Assembly: GCA_964489245.1 (NCBI GenBank)
Contig: CAZAXU010000037.1
Location: forward strand, 1-19,591
From: CAZAXU01 sp964489245
GTDB taxonomy: Bacteria > Bacteroidota > Bacteroidia > Flavobacteriales > Flavobacteriaceae
DNA length: 19,591 nt
Direction: 5' to 3'
The notes under the pieces were generated by a model. That model worked only from the letters and a program-made list of their open reading frames with translations, had not been told where the DNA came from and ran no database searches. The position numbers and the translations under genes were made by a program. Shown piece after piece: positions 1-7,729 of the stretch; within the stretch, counting starts at the first letter, position 1; every line of letters starts with the position of its first letter.

Positions 1-16
1 ACTGTGTTCAATATTT

Positions 17-24
17 CAAAGATA
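17..24 (-). promoter_or_regulatory. Possible -7 promoter box reading leftward
   Basis: Read on the minus strand this is TATCTTTG, a full match to the Bacteroidota -7 consensus TAnnTTTG. Any gene it serves lies beyond the left edge. No TTG is seen at the expected -33 distance. A 6-bp inverted repeat (28-43) lies just upstream, where a repressor could bind. Such octamers occur by chance in AT-rich DNA, so this is tentative. Confidence 0.3.
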
Positions 25-101
25 CAATCCCGACACTTCGGGAGAAAGGAATTCATAATTATTTTGTTTTGAATATGATTCAGGCATATAAAACAAACTG
101 A

Positions 102-120
102 CCCAATAAGTTTTTATGGG
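102..120 (-). terminator. Weak hairpin downstream of the GH18 gene
   Basis: CCC (102-104) plus ATAA (106-109) can pair with TTAT (114-117) plus GGG (118-120), with one bulged A and a four-base loop. It lies about 60 bases past the stop of the minus-strand GH18 gene. The minus-strand sequence after it is only moderately U-rich, so this is at best a weak intrinsic terminator. Confidence 0.25.
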
Positions 121-178
121 CCGATTTGCCATGCCGAAATGATTATACTTGATTGTCCGAAATCCTCAGCAAGATATA

Positions 179-1444
179 TCACCGCTGAATAACAATTTTT
201 TTTATAACACTTTGAGGACCGTTTGTCAGTTTGAGCAGATATGTGCCGATTTTCAGGTCTGAAATATTGACCTTTCGATTTTTTTCCGTAACACGAATTT
301 TTTTCAGCAGTTTCCCGTCAATTCCGATGATTTCCATGTCAAAAGAAATATTTCCTGAAACGGAGATAAAATCTTTTGCGGGATTTGGGTAGATTTCAAT
401 ATTGTTTCCCCAAGAATTTTCGTTTATACTTGCTGTGTCACAATAGCTGATGCTGCCATCTTGTTGGAAAATACGACTAAACTCAAAATCGTTTTGAGCA
501 ATATGACTACATGCATATAAAGGATCGTTGGCATTATCGCATTGATGGTCTCTGTTTGCCGACCAAATTGAAATTCTCCCGATATTTTTTTGAAAGGCAA
601 AATTTCTTACGTCAACAGCATCGTCAAGATAGAAAAACTCTTGAGGGACATCGTTTTTTCCTATCATAGGAGTCACCCCAATCATTTTCCAGATTTCAGC
701 ATCCGGTTTTGGAGTTCCGGCATTATTGAAAATATTTTTTAATTGAGAGAACACATGGTTCATGGCAGATATGGCATTATTGCCCATGTCTCCTGCACCG
801 CCATAGTCCATTGCCATAAGATTGACAACAGAAAGATTGACATTATTACTGACAGCACTATTCACAACATAGAGTCCGTCGTTGGTCAGTCCGAAAGGCA
901 TTACAGGCAAGGTCAAAGATATTTTCAGCTGTGGATATTCGTTTTGTAACAACTTCATTACTCTGGATCGTCTGTCAATAGATTCGTGATGTGCCACAAA
1001 CATCCCTTCAATATCAAAGTCAATACTGTTCAGACTGTAGTCGTCTATCATTTGTTTGTAGGCGAGTTGCAGTTCATTGTCGTTTTGAGCTACATAAGCA
1101 AGCGGACGCCCGTTGGCGCCGCCAAAAGAAACAATAATTTTTCCTCCGCTGTTTCTCAGGGAAGCAATTTTTGATTGATACCAACTTGTATCATAAGGAG
1201 TATATCCGCCCCAACGCGGATTCAGTCCTGCAGTATGTTCATCATCAACCACAAATGCCAACGTATAAATGCAAATGCCTGTTGTGCTGATATTGCTAAT
1301 GTCAAAAGACGGCCATAAGCTGACATCGACATATGGAGCATATTCAGGAATGTTGCCGGGTGTTTTTGTATTTTGAATTTGTCCGAAGAGATTTAAAGTG
1401 ATAAGTATGAGCATCACAGATAGGAATAGTTTTTTTGCTTTCAT
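179..1444 (-). CDS. Secreted GH18 chitinase-like protein with T9SS sorting domain
   Basis: This is a 421-residue exported protein. A signal peptide spans about residues 1-21 (basic start, hydrophobic core, ending near LFGQ). A glycoside hydrolase family 18 barrel follows at about 35-325. Its beta-strand motifs are visible: IIVSFGG (103-109), the catalytic segment IDFDIEG (141-147) with D142, D144 and the acid E146, AMDYG (211-215), and WSANRD (294-299). These resemble ChiD-like bacterial chitinases. The first Asp of the family motif DxxDxDxE is Asn139 here, while the DxDxE core is intact. Residues 349-421 form a type A T9SS C-terminal domain (IYPNPAKD, then GTYLLKLTNG and KKIVIQR), so export by the type IX system to the surface or medium is expected. 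Chitin or peptidoglycan-type glycans are plausible substrates, but the specificity is not readable. It appears to be a single-gene unit. Confidence 0.85.
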   Translation of the reverse strand: MKAKKLFLSVMLILITLNLFGQIQNTKTPGNIPEYAPYVDVSLWPSFDISNISTTGICIYTLAFVVDDEHTAGLNPRWGGYTPYDTSWYQSKIASLRNSGGKIIVSFGGANGRPLAYVAQNDNELQLAYKQMIDDYSLNSIDFDIEGMFVAHHESIDRRSRVMKLLQNEYPQLKISLTLPVMPFGLTNDGLYVVNSAVSNNVNLSVVNLMAMDYGGAGDMGNNAISAMNHVFSQLKNIFNNAGTPKPDAEIWKMIGVTPMIGKNDVPQEFFYLDDAVDVRNFAFQKNIGRISIWSANRDHQCDNANDPLYACSHIAQNDFEFSRIFQQDGSISYCDTASINENSWGNNIEIYPNPAKDFISVSGNISFDMEIIGIDGKLLKKIRVTEKNRKVNISDLKIGTYLLKLTNGPQSVIKKIVIQR

Positions 1445-1501
1445 TTTATGTCTTATTTTAGTTGTTTGTCATTAAACTACCACCTTGCTTGTGATATTGC
1501 A

Positions 1502-1509
1502 CAAAAATA
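1502..1509 (-). promoter_or_regulatory. Candidate -7 box for the GH18 gene
   Basis: The minus strand reads TATTTTTG, matching TAnnTTTG, about 58 bases upstream of the GH18 start codon. No TTG is found at the -33 distance, so only half of the promoter is supported. Confidence 0.35.
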
Positions 1510-1546
1510 TATAATTTTTTCTTAAAGAAATCTTAAAAAATAATGC

Positions 1547-1578
1547 TTGATATTTCTCATTGTGAATGTTTATCTTTG
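1547..1578 (+). promoter_or_regulatory. Bacteroidota-type promoter for the DUF4301 gene
   Basis: TTG (1547-1549) and TATCTTTG (1571-1578) are separated by 21 bases. This fits the Bacteroidota pattern TTG-N17-23-TAnnTTTG, making it the most complete promoter in the window. Transcription would start near 1584 and give the downstream gene an untranslated leader of roughly 290 bases containing the tandem repeats. Confidence 0.55.
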
Positions 1579-1656
1579 TATTTTAAAACAATGAGACTAA
1601 ATTGAATGAGAACAAAATATAAAGACATAGATATATGAAAAGCCGAATGACTGTGA

Positions 1657-1746
1657 GTTCGTGGAGTTTAAAGTTTATAAAGTTCATAAAGTTTAAAGTT
1701 CATAAAGTTTAAAGTTCATAAAGTTCAAAGTTTATAAAGTTAAGTT
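1657..1746. repeat. Tandem repeat array, 16-base unit built from AAAGTTY heptamers
   Basis: Three near-identical 16-base units, GTTCATAAAGTTTAAA, lie head to tail at 1682-1697, 1698-1713 and 1714-1729 (the third has one T-to-C change). Degenerate copies lie on both sides. Each unit splits into AAAGTTY (7 bases) and AAAGTTYAT (9 bases). The array lies in the inferred untranslated leader of the DUF4301 gene. No function is evident. Confidence 0.85.
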
Positions 1747-1877
1747 GAGCGAAACAATTCGGAGAAAGATAATAAAAAAAGACATTTTGTTTTGGCGTGA
1801 TTTTTTATAAAATCATGACAAAACACGACAATAAAGCATAATAAATTGATTTACAATTAAATAAAATAAATAAACAT

Positions 1878-3419
1878 ATGAAAATTTCTGAGAGAGATGC
1901 GGAATATATTAGTGCGTATGGTTTGACCCCCAAAGAAGTTGAAAGACAAATGTCTATTTTAGAAAAAGGTTTGGCGGCAACAGAAGTGGTTGCTGCAGCA
2001 ACACCGGATAAAGGGATTGTGCTTTTGTCTGATGCAGACAAACTGAAATATCTTCAAAAGTTCAATAATGCCAAGGATGCATACAATATAGAGAAATTTG
2101 TTCCGGCATCAGGGGCAGCTACAAGAATGTTCAAGGAAATGGTGTTTTTTCATAACAATTATCAGGTGGGCAAAGACTATTATGAACGATTTGTTAAGAA
2201 ACATCGTTTGACAAGCTTTGAAGAAGAAATGGATGATTTTTTCAATGTGCTTTCGAGTTTTCCTTTTTACACAGATTTGATGGAAGTTGTCAGAACCAAT
2301 GAACCGGAACTTTTTCAGTTGGATGAGAACGAACAAGTATGGAAATATGTTCACTATATTCTTTCCGATGATGGGCTGGGTTATGAAAAATTACCCAAAG
2401 CTTTACTGAAGTTTCACCGCTATCCGGATGGAATTAAAACAGCTTTGGAAGAACACTTGGTTGAAGTCGAAGCTTATGCCAAAGGAAAGAACCGAAAAGC
2501 GAAACTGCATTTTAGCATATCGCCCCGACACGAACAGGCTTTTAAGGCTTTGGTTGATGAGTTGTCCGACAAATATGATGTGGAGGTTTCTTATTCTTTT
2601 CAAAAGCCTGAAACCGATACGGTGATGCTTGATATGGAAACTCAAACAATGCTCAGAGATGAGAATGATAAACCTGTTTTTCGTCCGGGCGGACATGGTT
2701 CTCTGATTGATAATATTCAAGATTTGAACGCAGATATTGTCTTTGTGAAAAACATAGATAATGTGCAAAAAGACAAAACGAATACTTTGGAATATAAGAA
2801 GATACTGGGCGGAATATTAATGGACTTGATAGAAAAAAACCAAAAATATCTATCCAAGCTGAGAGACGACAAACCCATTGGTGAGGATTTGCAAGAAATT
2901 GAAAATTTTGCCGGAGACGAAATGAATATCAATTTCATAGAAGGCTTTGATATGCTGAACAATGGCGGAAAGAGAAAATATCTTGCCTATAAACTCAATC
3001 GTCCGATTCGTGTTGCCGGAATGGTTAGAAATACAGGAGAACCGGGAGGTGGTCCATTTTGGGCAAAGGATAAAAACGGACTGAAATCACTACAGATTGT
3101 TGAAAAATCTCAAATGGATTTGAATTGTTCGGATCAAAAAAATATTTTTGAACAAGCCACACATTTCAATCCGGTCGATTTGGTTCTGAGCATCAAAGAT
3201 TTTGAAGGAAACAGCTTTGACTTGAAAAAATTTGTCAATGAAGAAGCTGCTTTTCTCAGTGAAAAATCTTATGCCGGAAAAGCAGTAAAAGTTTATGAAC
3301 GTCCGGGACTTTGGAACGGCGCAATGGATGATTGGAATACGGTTTTTGTAGAAGTTCCGAGCAGCACTTTCAGTCCGGTGAAAACGCTTAACGATTTATT
3401 GCGACCGGAACATCAATAA
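1878..3419 (+). CDS. DUF4301 family protein, nucleotidyltransferase-like
   Basis: This 513-residue protein has no signal peptide or membrane segment, so it is probably cytoplasmic. I recognise it as DUF4301, a family typical of Bacteroidota with no assigned reaction. Several motifs resemble UDP-sugar pyrophosphorylases: PASGAATRM (76-84), like the nucleotide-binding Gly-rich loop ending in TRM; RPGGHGSL (269-276), like the PxGHGD segment; and DIVFVKNIDNV (286-296), like the strand ending in NxDN. Further conserved-looking segments are NTGEPGGGPFW (385-395) and GAMDDWNTVFVEVP (481-494). A sugar-1-phosphate nucleotidyltransferase fold is therefore an inference from motif order; substrate and activity are unknown. 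The ATG at 1878 follows an A-rich leader without a Shine-Dalgarno sequence, as expected in this phylum. It converges with the permease gene downstream. Confidence 0.85.
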   Translation: MKISERDAEYISAYGLTPKEVERQMSILEKGLAATEVVAAATPDKGIVLLSDADKLKYLQKFNNAKDAYNIEKFVPASGAATRMFKEMVFFHNNYQVGKDYYERFVKKHRLTSFEEEMDDFFNVLSSFPFYTDLMEVVRTNEPELFQLDENEQVWKYVHYILSDDGLGYEKLPKALLKFHRYPDGIKTALEEHLVEVEAYAKGKNRKAKLHFSISPRHEQAFKALVDELSDKYDVEVSYSFQKPETDTVMLDMETQTMLRDENDKPVFRPGGHGSLIDNIQDLNADIVFVKNIDNVQKDKTNTLEYKKILGGILMDLIEKNQKYLSKLRDDKPIGEDLQEIENFAGDEMNINFIEGFDMLNNGGKRKYLAYKLNRPIRVAGMVRNTGEPGGGPFWAKDKNGLKSLQIVEKSQMDLNCSDQKNIFEQATHFNPVDLVLSIKDFEGNSFDLKKFVNEEAAFLSEKSYAGKAVKVYERPGLWNGAMDDWNTVFVEVPSSTFSPVKTLNDLLRPEHQ

Positions 3420-3469
3420 TCTCTGTTTTTTTTTGGACTAATTCATATTTGAGAAGGCATGAACTGATG

Positions 3470-4303
3470 TTACAGATCTCGTCTTTGCAACAATTTATAA
3501 GATCCCCAAATAAATATGGCAATCCATGCGGCAACAATGATGAAGTTAAGTGTGGGAAGCCCCTCGAACTTATCTATATCTTCACCCACTTTTTTCCCGA
3601 TTTCTTTGACTGCACTCATTCGAGTTACGGGTTCGGGCAATAGGTGGCGAATAGAGTTGTACGGAAAAAAATCAATAACGCTATCGGCAATTTTTTCATT
3701 AAAAAATTTCCAGCGCATCAAGCCATAGATAATGCCTTCAACAGCCATCCAGATAAAGAAAAAACCCAATGCAAAAGCAGAGCGCTTAAACAAGAATCCC
3801 AAAAACAAAATAAAACTAAAAATGCCCAGGATTTTCAAGAAAAATGCCAAGAAAAATTCCAAATCCGAGAAAATCACACCGGCACTGGTATAGTCTGAAT
3901 ACATCAATCCGAGAATCATGGAAATGATAAATACAAAAAGGGTTGCCAGAGCAGATAATGCCACTAAAAAGACAAATTTAGACAGAATAAATTCTTTTTT
4001 GCTCATGCCGTCAATCAGGTTTTGTTTCAGGGTGCGAAAACCATATTCATTGGTCACCATAGATACAACGATGATGGCGAGGAAAAAAGTAAAAAAATCG
4101 GCAACATAGGTGTTGAAGTGCCAGATATAAGGAAAATTGAAAATGCCTTGTTCTGCCAAATCGATTTTTACTTCTCCGATACGGATTTTAATGGCGGCAA
4201 TCAGAGCAATGGAACTCAATAGAAAAAAGTAAGCAATGAAAAGTATTTTGCTCAACCTGTGATGTTTGACCTTGTAGAATTCTATGGCGAGTAATCGTTT
4301 CAT
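3470..4303 (-). CDS. ABC-2 type transporter permease
   Basis: This 277-residue integral membrane protein has about six hydrophobic segments (near 18-40, 66-84, 108-134, 149-172, 176-195 and 250-271). The cytoplasmic stretch NEYGFRTLKQNLIDGMSKKEF (85-105) carries the E-x-x-F/Y-x-T-L-K pattern common in ABC-2 permeases that pair with BcrA-type ATPases. It starts 11 bases after the ATPase stop codon, so the two genes almost certainly form one operon and one transporter. Bacitracin- or lantibiotic-type resistance is one known role of such pairs, but nothing here fixes the substrate. The protein ends in a short basic tail (LLQRRDL). Confidence 0.85.
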   Translation of the reverse strand: MKRLLAIEFYKVKHHRLSKILFIAYFFLLSSIALIAAIKIRIGEVKIDLAEQGIFNFPYIWHFNTYVADFFTFFLAIIVVSMVTNEYGFRTLKQNLIDGMSKKEFILSKFVFLVALSALATLFVFIISMILGLMYSDYTSAGVIFSDLEFFLAFFLKILGIFSFILFLGFLFKRSAFALGFFFIWMAVEGIIYGLMRWKFFNEKIADSVIDFFPYNSIRHLLPEPVTRMSAVKEIGKKVGEDIDKFEGLPTLNFIIVAAWIAIFIWGSYKLLQRRDL

Positions 4304-4314
4304 GATTTTGTGGT

Positions 4315-5205
4315 TTAGTTGGTGATTTTCAAAAATTCTTCTTCCAGACTAGGAGTTTTTTTGACAATGTGTTCAAGATATATTTTTCGTTCGGCAAGAT
4401 ATCGGTTGATTTCGCTTCCTGATATTTCTTCGGAGATATAGGCAATAATCATTGCGTTTTGAACCTTTACATCGCTGACCTTTGGATGTTTTTCAAGCAA
4501 CTCTTTGGTGGTTGACAGATTGTCTGTTTTGATTTCAAACCAATCGTTTTTGGCAGACATTTCTTTGACACTACCTTCATAGATTTTCTTTCCTTTTTGC
4601 AAAATAATCACATGGTCACAAACTTTTTCCACTTCATCCAACAGGTGTGAAGCCAACAATATGGTGGTGTTTTCTTGGGCAATGCTTTTGATCAATTCCC
4701 GAATTTCATGAATCCCTTTCGGGTCAAGACCGTTGGTGGGTTCGTCCAGAATCAGCATTTCAGGATTGTTGAGAAGTGCCGAGGCAATTGCCAATCTTTG
4801 TTTCATTCCGAGAGAATAGGTTTTGAATTTATCATATTGACGATCTGCAAGTCCAACGATTTCCAGCTTTTCTTGAATTCCGTCATATGGAATTTCTTTG
4901 ATTTTACAAACCAACTCCAGATTTTGTCGGGCATTCATATATGGGTAAAAATTAGGTCGCTCAATGATGGCGCCGATTTTTTTCAGCGCTTGAGGAGTTG
5001 TTAGTTTTCCTTCAAACCATTCAAAACTCCCGGATGTTTTGTTCACCACATTGAGAATCATGCCGAGTGTGGTTGATTTGCCACTGCCGTTCGGTCCGAG
5101 CAAACCATAGACTTTTCCTTTTTCCATTTCAAAATCCAAATGATTAACGGCTATGAGATTTCCAAAATTTTTGGTCAGTTGATTGACTTTTAGAATTTTT
5201 TGCAT
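4315..5205 (-). CDS. ABC transporter ATP-binding protein, BcrA-like
   Basis: This 296-residue ATPase shows Walker A GPNGSGKST (37-45), a signature loop written SLGMKQRL (131-138), Walker B MLILDEP (150-156) followed by TNGLD, and the switch histidine H187. The Q-loop position has E82 (IIERPNFYPYM) instead of Gln, as is usual in BcrA/CcmA-like ATPases of ABC-2 exporters. A C-terminal extension of about 90 residues follows the nucleotide-binding domain. It pairs with the adjacent permease, and two copies of each would form the exporter. A 7-bp inverted repeat, AAAACGA/TCGTTTT (5230-5251), lies 25-46 bases upstream of the start codon and could be an operator, but it is weak evidence. Confidence 0.93.
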   Translation of the reverse strand: MQKILKVNQLTKNFGNLIAVNHLDFEMEKGKVYGLLGPNGSGKSTTLGMILNVVNKTSGSFEWFEGKLTTPQALKKIGAIIERPNFYPYMNARQNLELVCKIKEIPYDGIQEKLEIVGLADRQYDKFKTYSLGMKQRLAIASALLNNPEMLILDEPTNGLDPKGIHEIRELIKSIAQENTTILLASHLLDEVEKVCDHVIILQKGKKIYEGSVKEMSAKNDWFEIKTDNLSTTKELLEKHPKVSDVKVQNAMIIAYISEEISGSEINRYLAERKIYLEHIVKKTPSLEEEFLKITN

Positions 5206-5307
5206 GAGTTGTGCATTTGATTTATAGAGAAAACGACAGATGATTCGTTTTGTTACAAAAAATAAATATAGACCGATTGAATAAAGATCCGTGACATTGT
5301 TTTACAG

Positions 5308-6306
5308 TTATGTTTTATTCTTAATAATCATATAAATCAGTAGAGGGGCGCCGAGTAATGCCGTTAGGCTGTTGATGGGAAGTGTGAGAATGCTTCCGGG
5401 AAGTTGGGCAAGCATATCACAAAACAGCATAAGAACGCTTCCGATAAGCATGCCGGCGGGAACAAGATATTGCAAAAGTTGTGTTTTAAATATCAATCGA
5501 GCCAAATGCGGAACAGCCAAACCTATAAAGGCTATCGGTCCGACAAATGCCGTAATACTTCCGGTGAGAATTCCGGTGATGATAATGACGGTCAGATTGG
5601 TTTTTCTGATATTGACACCCATGGTTCGAGCATAATTTTCGCCGAGTAACAATGCATTGACGGGTTTGATTTTAAAAAGAATAATACCAACTGAAATAAT
5701 GATGATGATTGTGAGCAGCAAAATATTGTTCCAACTTAAATTGCCTAGGTTTCCCATAGACCAGAAGACATATTTTTGCAGTTTTTGCGCTTGAGTGAAA
5801 TAACTCAAAATATTGATTACGGCACCGGAAAAAATGCCAATCATCAATCCTACAATCAGCAAACCGACAGTGTTTTTCAGCTTATAGTAGAAACTGATAA
5901 GCAGAAGTAATGTGAGTGTGCTTCCTAATGCGGCGGCTAAGACCACAGACACTCCTGAATATAAGTTAATTCCAATAAGAGATCCGCCTAAAATCAGCAA
6001 GGCAACTCCCAATCCTGCGCCGGAACTCAAACCCAATACATAGGGACCGACAATAGGATTCCTGAAGATGCTTTGCATAAATAAACCGCTGAGCCCAAGT
6101 CCGATTCCACTCAGTATGGCAGCAAACATTTTTGGCATTCTGAAATCAAAAATAATTTGATGATAGGGAGAATCCTGATTTAAATTAAAATCTAATAAAT
6201 CCAGCAATATTTTTTTTGGCAGAATCACAGAACCTAAAGTTATATTTAGCACGACGGCAACAAGGAACAATAAAAATAAAACGCTGAATTTTTTGCTTTG
6301 GCTCAT
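5308..6306 (-). CDS. FecCD/BtuC family ABC importer permease
   Basis: This 332-residue polytopic membrane protein belongs to the siderophore, haem and cobalamin importer permease family. Family landmarks are RMPKM (56-60, matching the usual RLPR), LFMQSIFRNPIVGPYVLGLSSGAG (75-98), the coupling-helix region GENYARTMGVN (222-232), GPIAFIGLAVPHLAR (256-270) and the C-terminal LPINSLTALLGAPLLIYMI (309-327). Length and roughly ten hydrophobic segments are normal. Its natural partner is a BtuF/FepB-type binding protein; one lies on the same strand at 7730-8833, beyond the intervening opposite-strand gene. No FecE/BtuD ATPase follows here, since the ATPase to the left belongs to the ABC-2 exporter. 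The cargo (cobalamin, haem or ferric siderophore) cannot be told from sequence. Confidence 0.92.
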   Translation of the reverse strand: MSQSKKFSVLFLLFLVAVVLNITLGSVILPKKILLDLLDFNLNQDSPYHQIIFDFRMPKMFAAILSGIGLGLSGLFMQSIFRNPIVGPYVLGLSSGAGLGVALLILGGSLIGINLYSGVSVVLAAALGSTLTLLLLISFYYKLKNTVGLLIVGLMIGIFSGAVINILSYFTQAQKLQKYVFWSMGNLGNLSWNNILLLTIIIIISVGIILFKIKPVNALLLGENYARTMGVNIRKTNLTVIIITGILTGSITAFVGPIAFIGLAVPHLARLIFKTQLLQYLVPAGMLIGSVLMLFCDMLAQLPGSILTLPINSLTALLGAPLLIYMIIKNKT

Positions 6307-6310
6307 TAGG

Positions 6311-6324
6311 TTAAAAGTTAAAGA
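6311..6324 (-). repeat. Two heptamers before the FecCD permease start
   Basis: On the minus strand TCTTTAA and CTTTTAA follow each other and end four bases before the ATG. It is a minimal, degenerate array, listed because it resembles the heptamer runs before nuoC and nuoH. Confidence 0.4.
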
Positions 6325-6349
6325 TTTGGTAAAAATACTAAACTTTATT

Positions 6350-6357
6350 CAAAGTTA
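6350..6357 (-). promoter_or_regulatory. -7 box for the FecCD permease gene
   Basis: The minus strand reads TAACTTTG, a full TAnnTTTG match, 44 bases upstream of the permease start. The nearest TTG is only about 15 bases further up, short of the usual spacing. Two heptamers (6311-6324) lie between this box and the start codon. Confidence 0.45.
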
Positions 6358-6445
6358 TTTTATCTTGTGAATCAAAAGAAACCTAAGGGAGAACTGTAAC
6401 AATTCATTTTGTTTTTCATCCTTGGGTTGAACCAAAAATATTATC

Positions 6446-7699
6446 ATGAAAAAACTTATTGTATTATTTTCTTTGTTATTATCAACACAGTTATTTGCTC
6501 AAACCGGACAAGAAAAGCTGAAAATTTTTTATGACTGCCAAACCAATTGTCATGAAACCTATATGAAACAAAATCTGCCGGCAGTGGAGTTTGTCAGAGA
6601 TCGAAATTTTGCCGATGTGCATATTCAAATCACATCTGAAACAAATGCAAGCGGAGGGGAAACTTTTCATTTGAATTTTATGGGACAGAACAATTTCAAA
6701 GATGTGCAAGAGAAATATGATTTTCCGACAAATAAGGATATGACACAAGATCAGATTAGAGAAAAAATGCTCAAATTTCTTAAAATCGGTTTGTTCAGGT
6801 TTTGGATGAAAAACGGTTTGTCAGAGCGCCTGTCTGTACGGATTAATAAAGATCAAGTCAAAAAGACAGAAATTGATCCGTGGAACAACTGGATTTTTAA
6901 AATAGGAGCAAATGGTTGGTTTAATGGAGACAGCAATAGCAAAAACTCCAGTATCAACGGATTTGTCACGGCAAAACAAGTCAAGGAAAAGTATAAATTT
7001 TTCTTTAAATTCAGATATTATTTAAATCAACAGACATATAAGTATAACAACAAAGAAATCAAATCGGAAAGAGAGAGCTATCGTGCAGATATTTCTGAAG
7101 TGTTGAGCATCAATCAGCATTGGTCATATGGTTTTTTCAGCAGATTTGACCGGTCCAAATACAGTAACTATTCATTGTCGGGAGAACTCTTTGGTGGTTT
7201 GGAATATAGCATTTTTCCTTATAAAGAGTCTTCAAAAAGAAGTTTGGTTTTCACGACCAAACTCGGCACACGCTACAATAAATATTTCGAAAAAACAGTC
7301 TATAATAAAACAAAAGAACAATTGTGGCGCGCCAAGTTTTTTATCAATGGAAATCTTGTACAAAAATGGGGAAGTCTCTATGCAAGTTTTGACTATAGAA
7401 CTTATTTACACGATATTCATTTGAATTCCTTTGGTTTTGGTGCAGGTGCAAATATCCGTATTGTTAAAGGCTTGAATTTCAATATGAACGGATATTATTC
7501 CATCAACCATGACCAAATCAATATTGCCGCAGGAAACTTATCTTTGGAAGAAATACTGCTGACACAAAAACAATTGCAATCGGGATATAATTATTATTTC
7601 AGTATTGGATTGAGTTATTCTTTCGGATCTATTTATAACAGTATCGTAAATCCGAGGTTTAACGCCGAAGGTCAAGGACGAACTTGTATTTGTTTTTGA
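6446..7699 (+). CDS. Predicted outer-membrane beta-barrel protein of unknown function
   Basis: This 417-residue protein begins with a clear signal peptide (residues 1-18, cleavage after LFA). An N-terminal periplasmic-type domain (about 20-135) carries C31 and C35 in YDCQTNC and the stretch EFVRDRNFADVHIQIT (48-63), which I recall from uncharacterised proteins in several phyla. From about 147 onward the sequence alternates polar and aromatic residues in many strand-length blocks (for example FKFRYYL, GFGAGANIRI, YYFSIGLSYSF), as in a beta barrel. The last residues contain C414 and C416. I do not know a function. It is the only plus-strand gene between the importer permease and its putative binding protein, converging with the latter after 30 bases. 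Confidence 0.7.
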   Translation: MKKLIVLFSLLLSTQLFAQTGQEKLKIFYDCQTNCHETYMKQNLPAVEFVRDRNFADVHIQITSETNASGGETFHLNFMGQNNFKDVQEKYDFPTNKDMTQDQIREKMLKFLKIGLFRFWMKNGLSERLSVRINKDQVKKTEIDPWNNWIFKIGANGWFNGDSNSKNSSINGFVTAKQVKEKYKFFFKFRYYLNQQTYKYNNKEIKSERESYRADISEVLSINQHWSYGFFSRFDRSKYSNYSLSGELFGGLEYSIFPYKESSKRSLVFTTKLGTRYNKYFEKTVYNKTKEQLWRAKFFINGNLVQKWGSLYASFDYRTYLHDIHLNSFGFGAGANIRIVKGLNFNMNGYYSINHDQINIAAGNLSLEEILLTQKQLQSGYNYYFSIGLSYSFGSIYNSIVNPRFNAEGQGRTCICF

Positions 7700-7729
7700 T
7701 TATTTTTTTAGTCAAGATAAATCAAATAA

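Larger units (their letters stand above)
1445..1877. other. 433-base divergent spacer between the GH18 and DUF4301 genes
   Basis: This spacer holds a candidate minus-strand -7 box for the GH18 gene (1502-1509), a better plus-strand promoter (1547-1578), and a tandem repeat array (1657-1746). It also has a short AT-rich hairpin (arms 1798-1804 and 1809-1815, loop TTAT) and, from about 1831, a leader closely resembling the one before the gene at 13280. I find no convincing coding sequence. The only small frame noted, 25 codons from 1635, runs into the repeat and has no other support. Confidence 0.7.

Noticed and set aside
1635..1712. 25-codon frame running into the tandem repeat, as a possible leader peptide
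   Set aside because: The translated part is mostly the repeat itself and nothing else supports coding.
1682..1729. Tandem repeat as a small CRISPR array
   Set aside because: The 16-base units are contiguous with no spacers, are very AT-rich, and no cas gene is nearby.
4315..5205. BcrA-like ATPase as the missing ATPase of the FecCD importer
   Set aside because: Its signature, its Glu in the Q-loop position and its tight linkage to an ABC-2 permease mark it as the exporter ATPase.
5230..5251. Inverted repeat AAAACGA/TCGTTTT as terminator of the FecCD gene
   Set aside because: It is short, has no U-tract and lies closer to the ATPase start than to the FecCD stop; kept only as a weak operator remark.
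7700..7729. Bidirectional terminator between the barrel gene and the binding-protein gene
   Set aside because: Only AT pairs with mismatches can be drawn across this stretch, so a stable hairpin is not supported.
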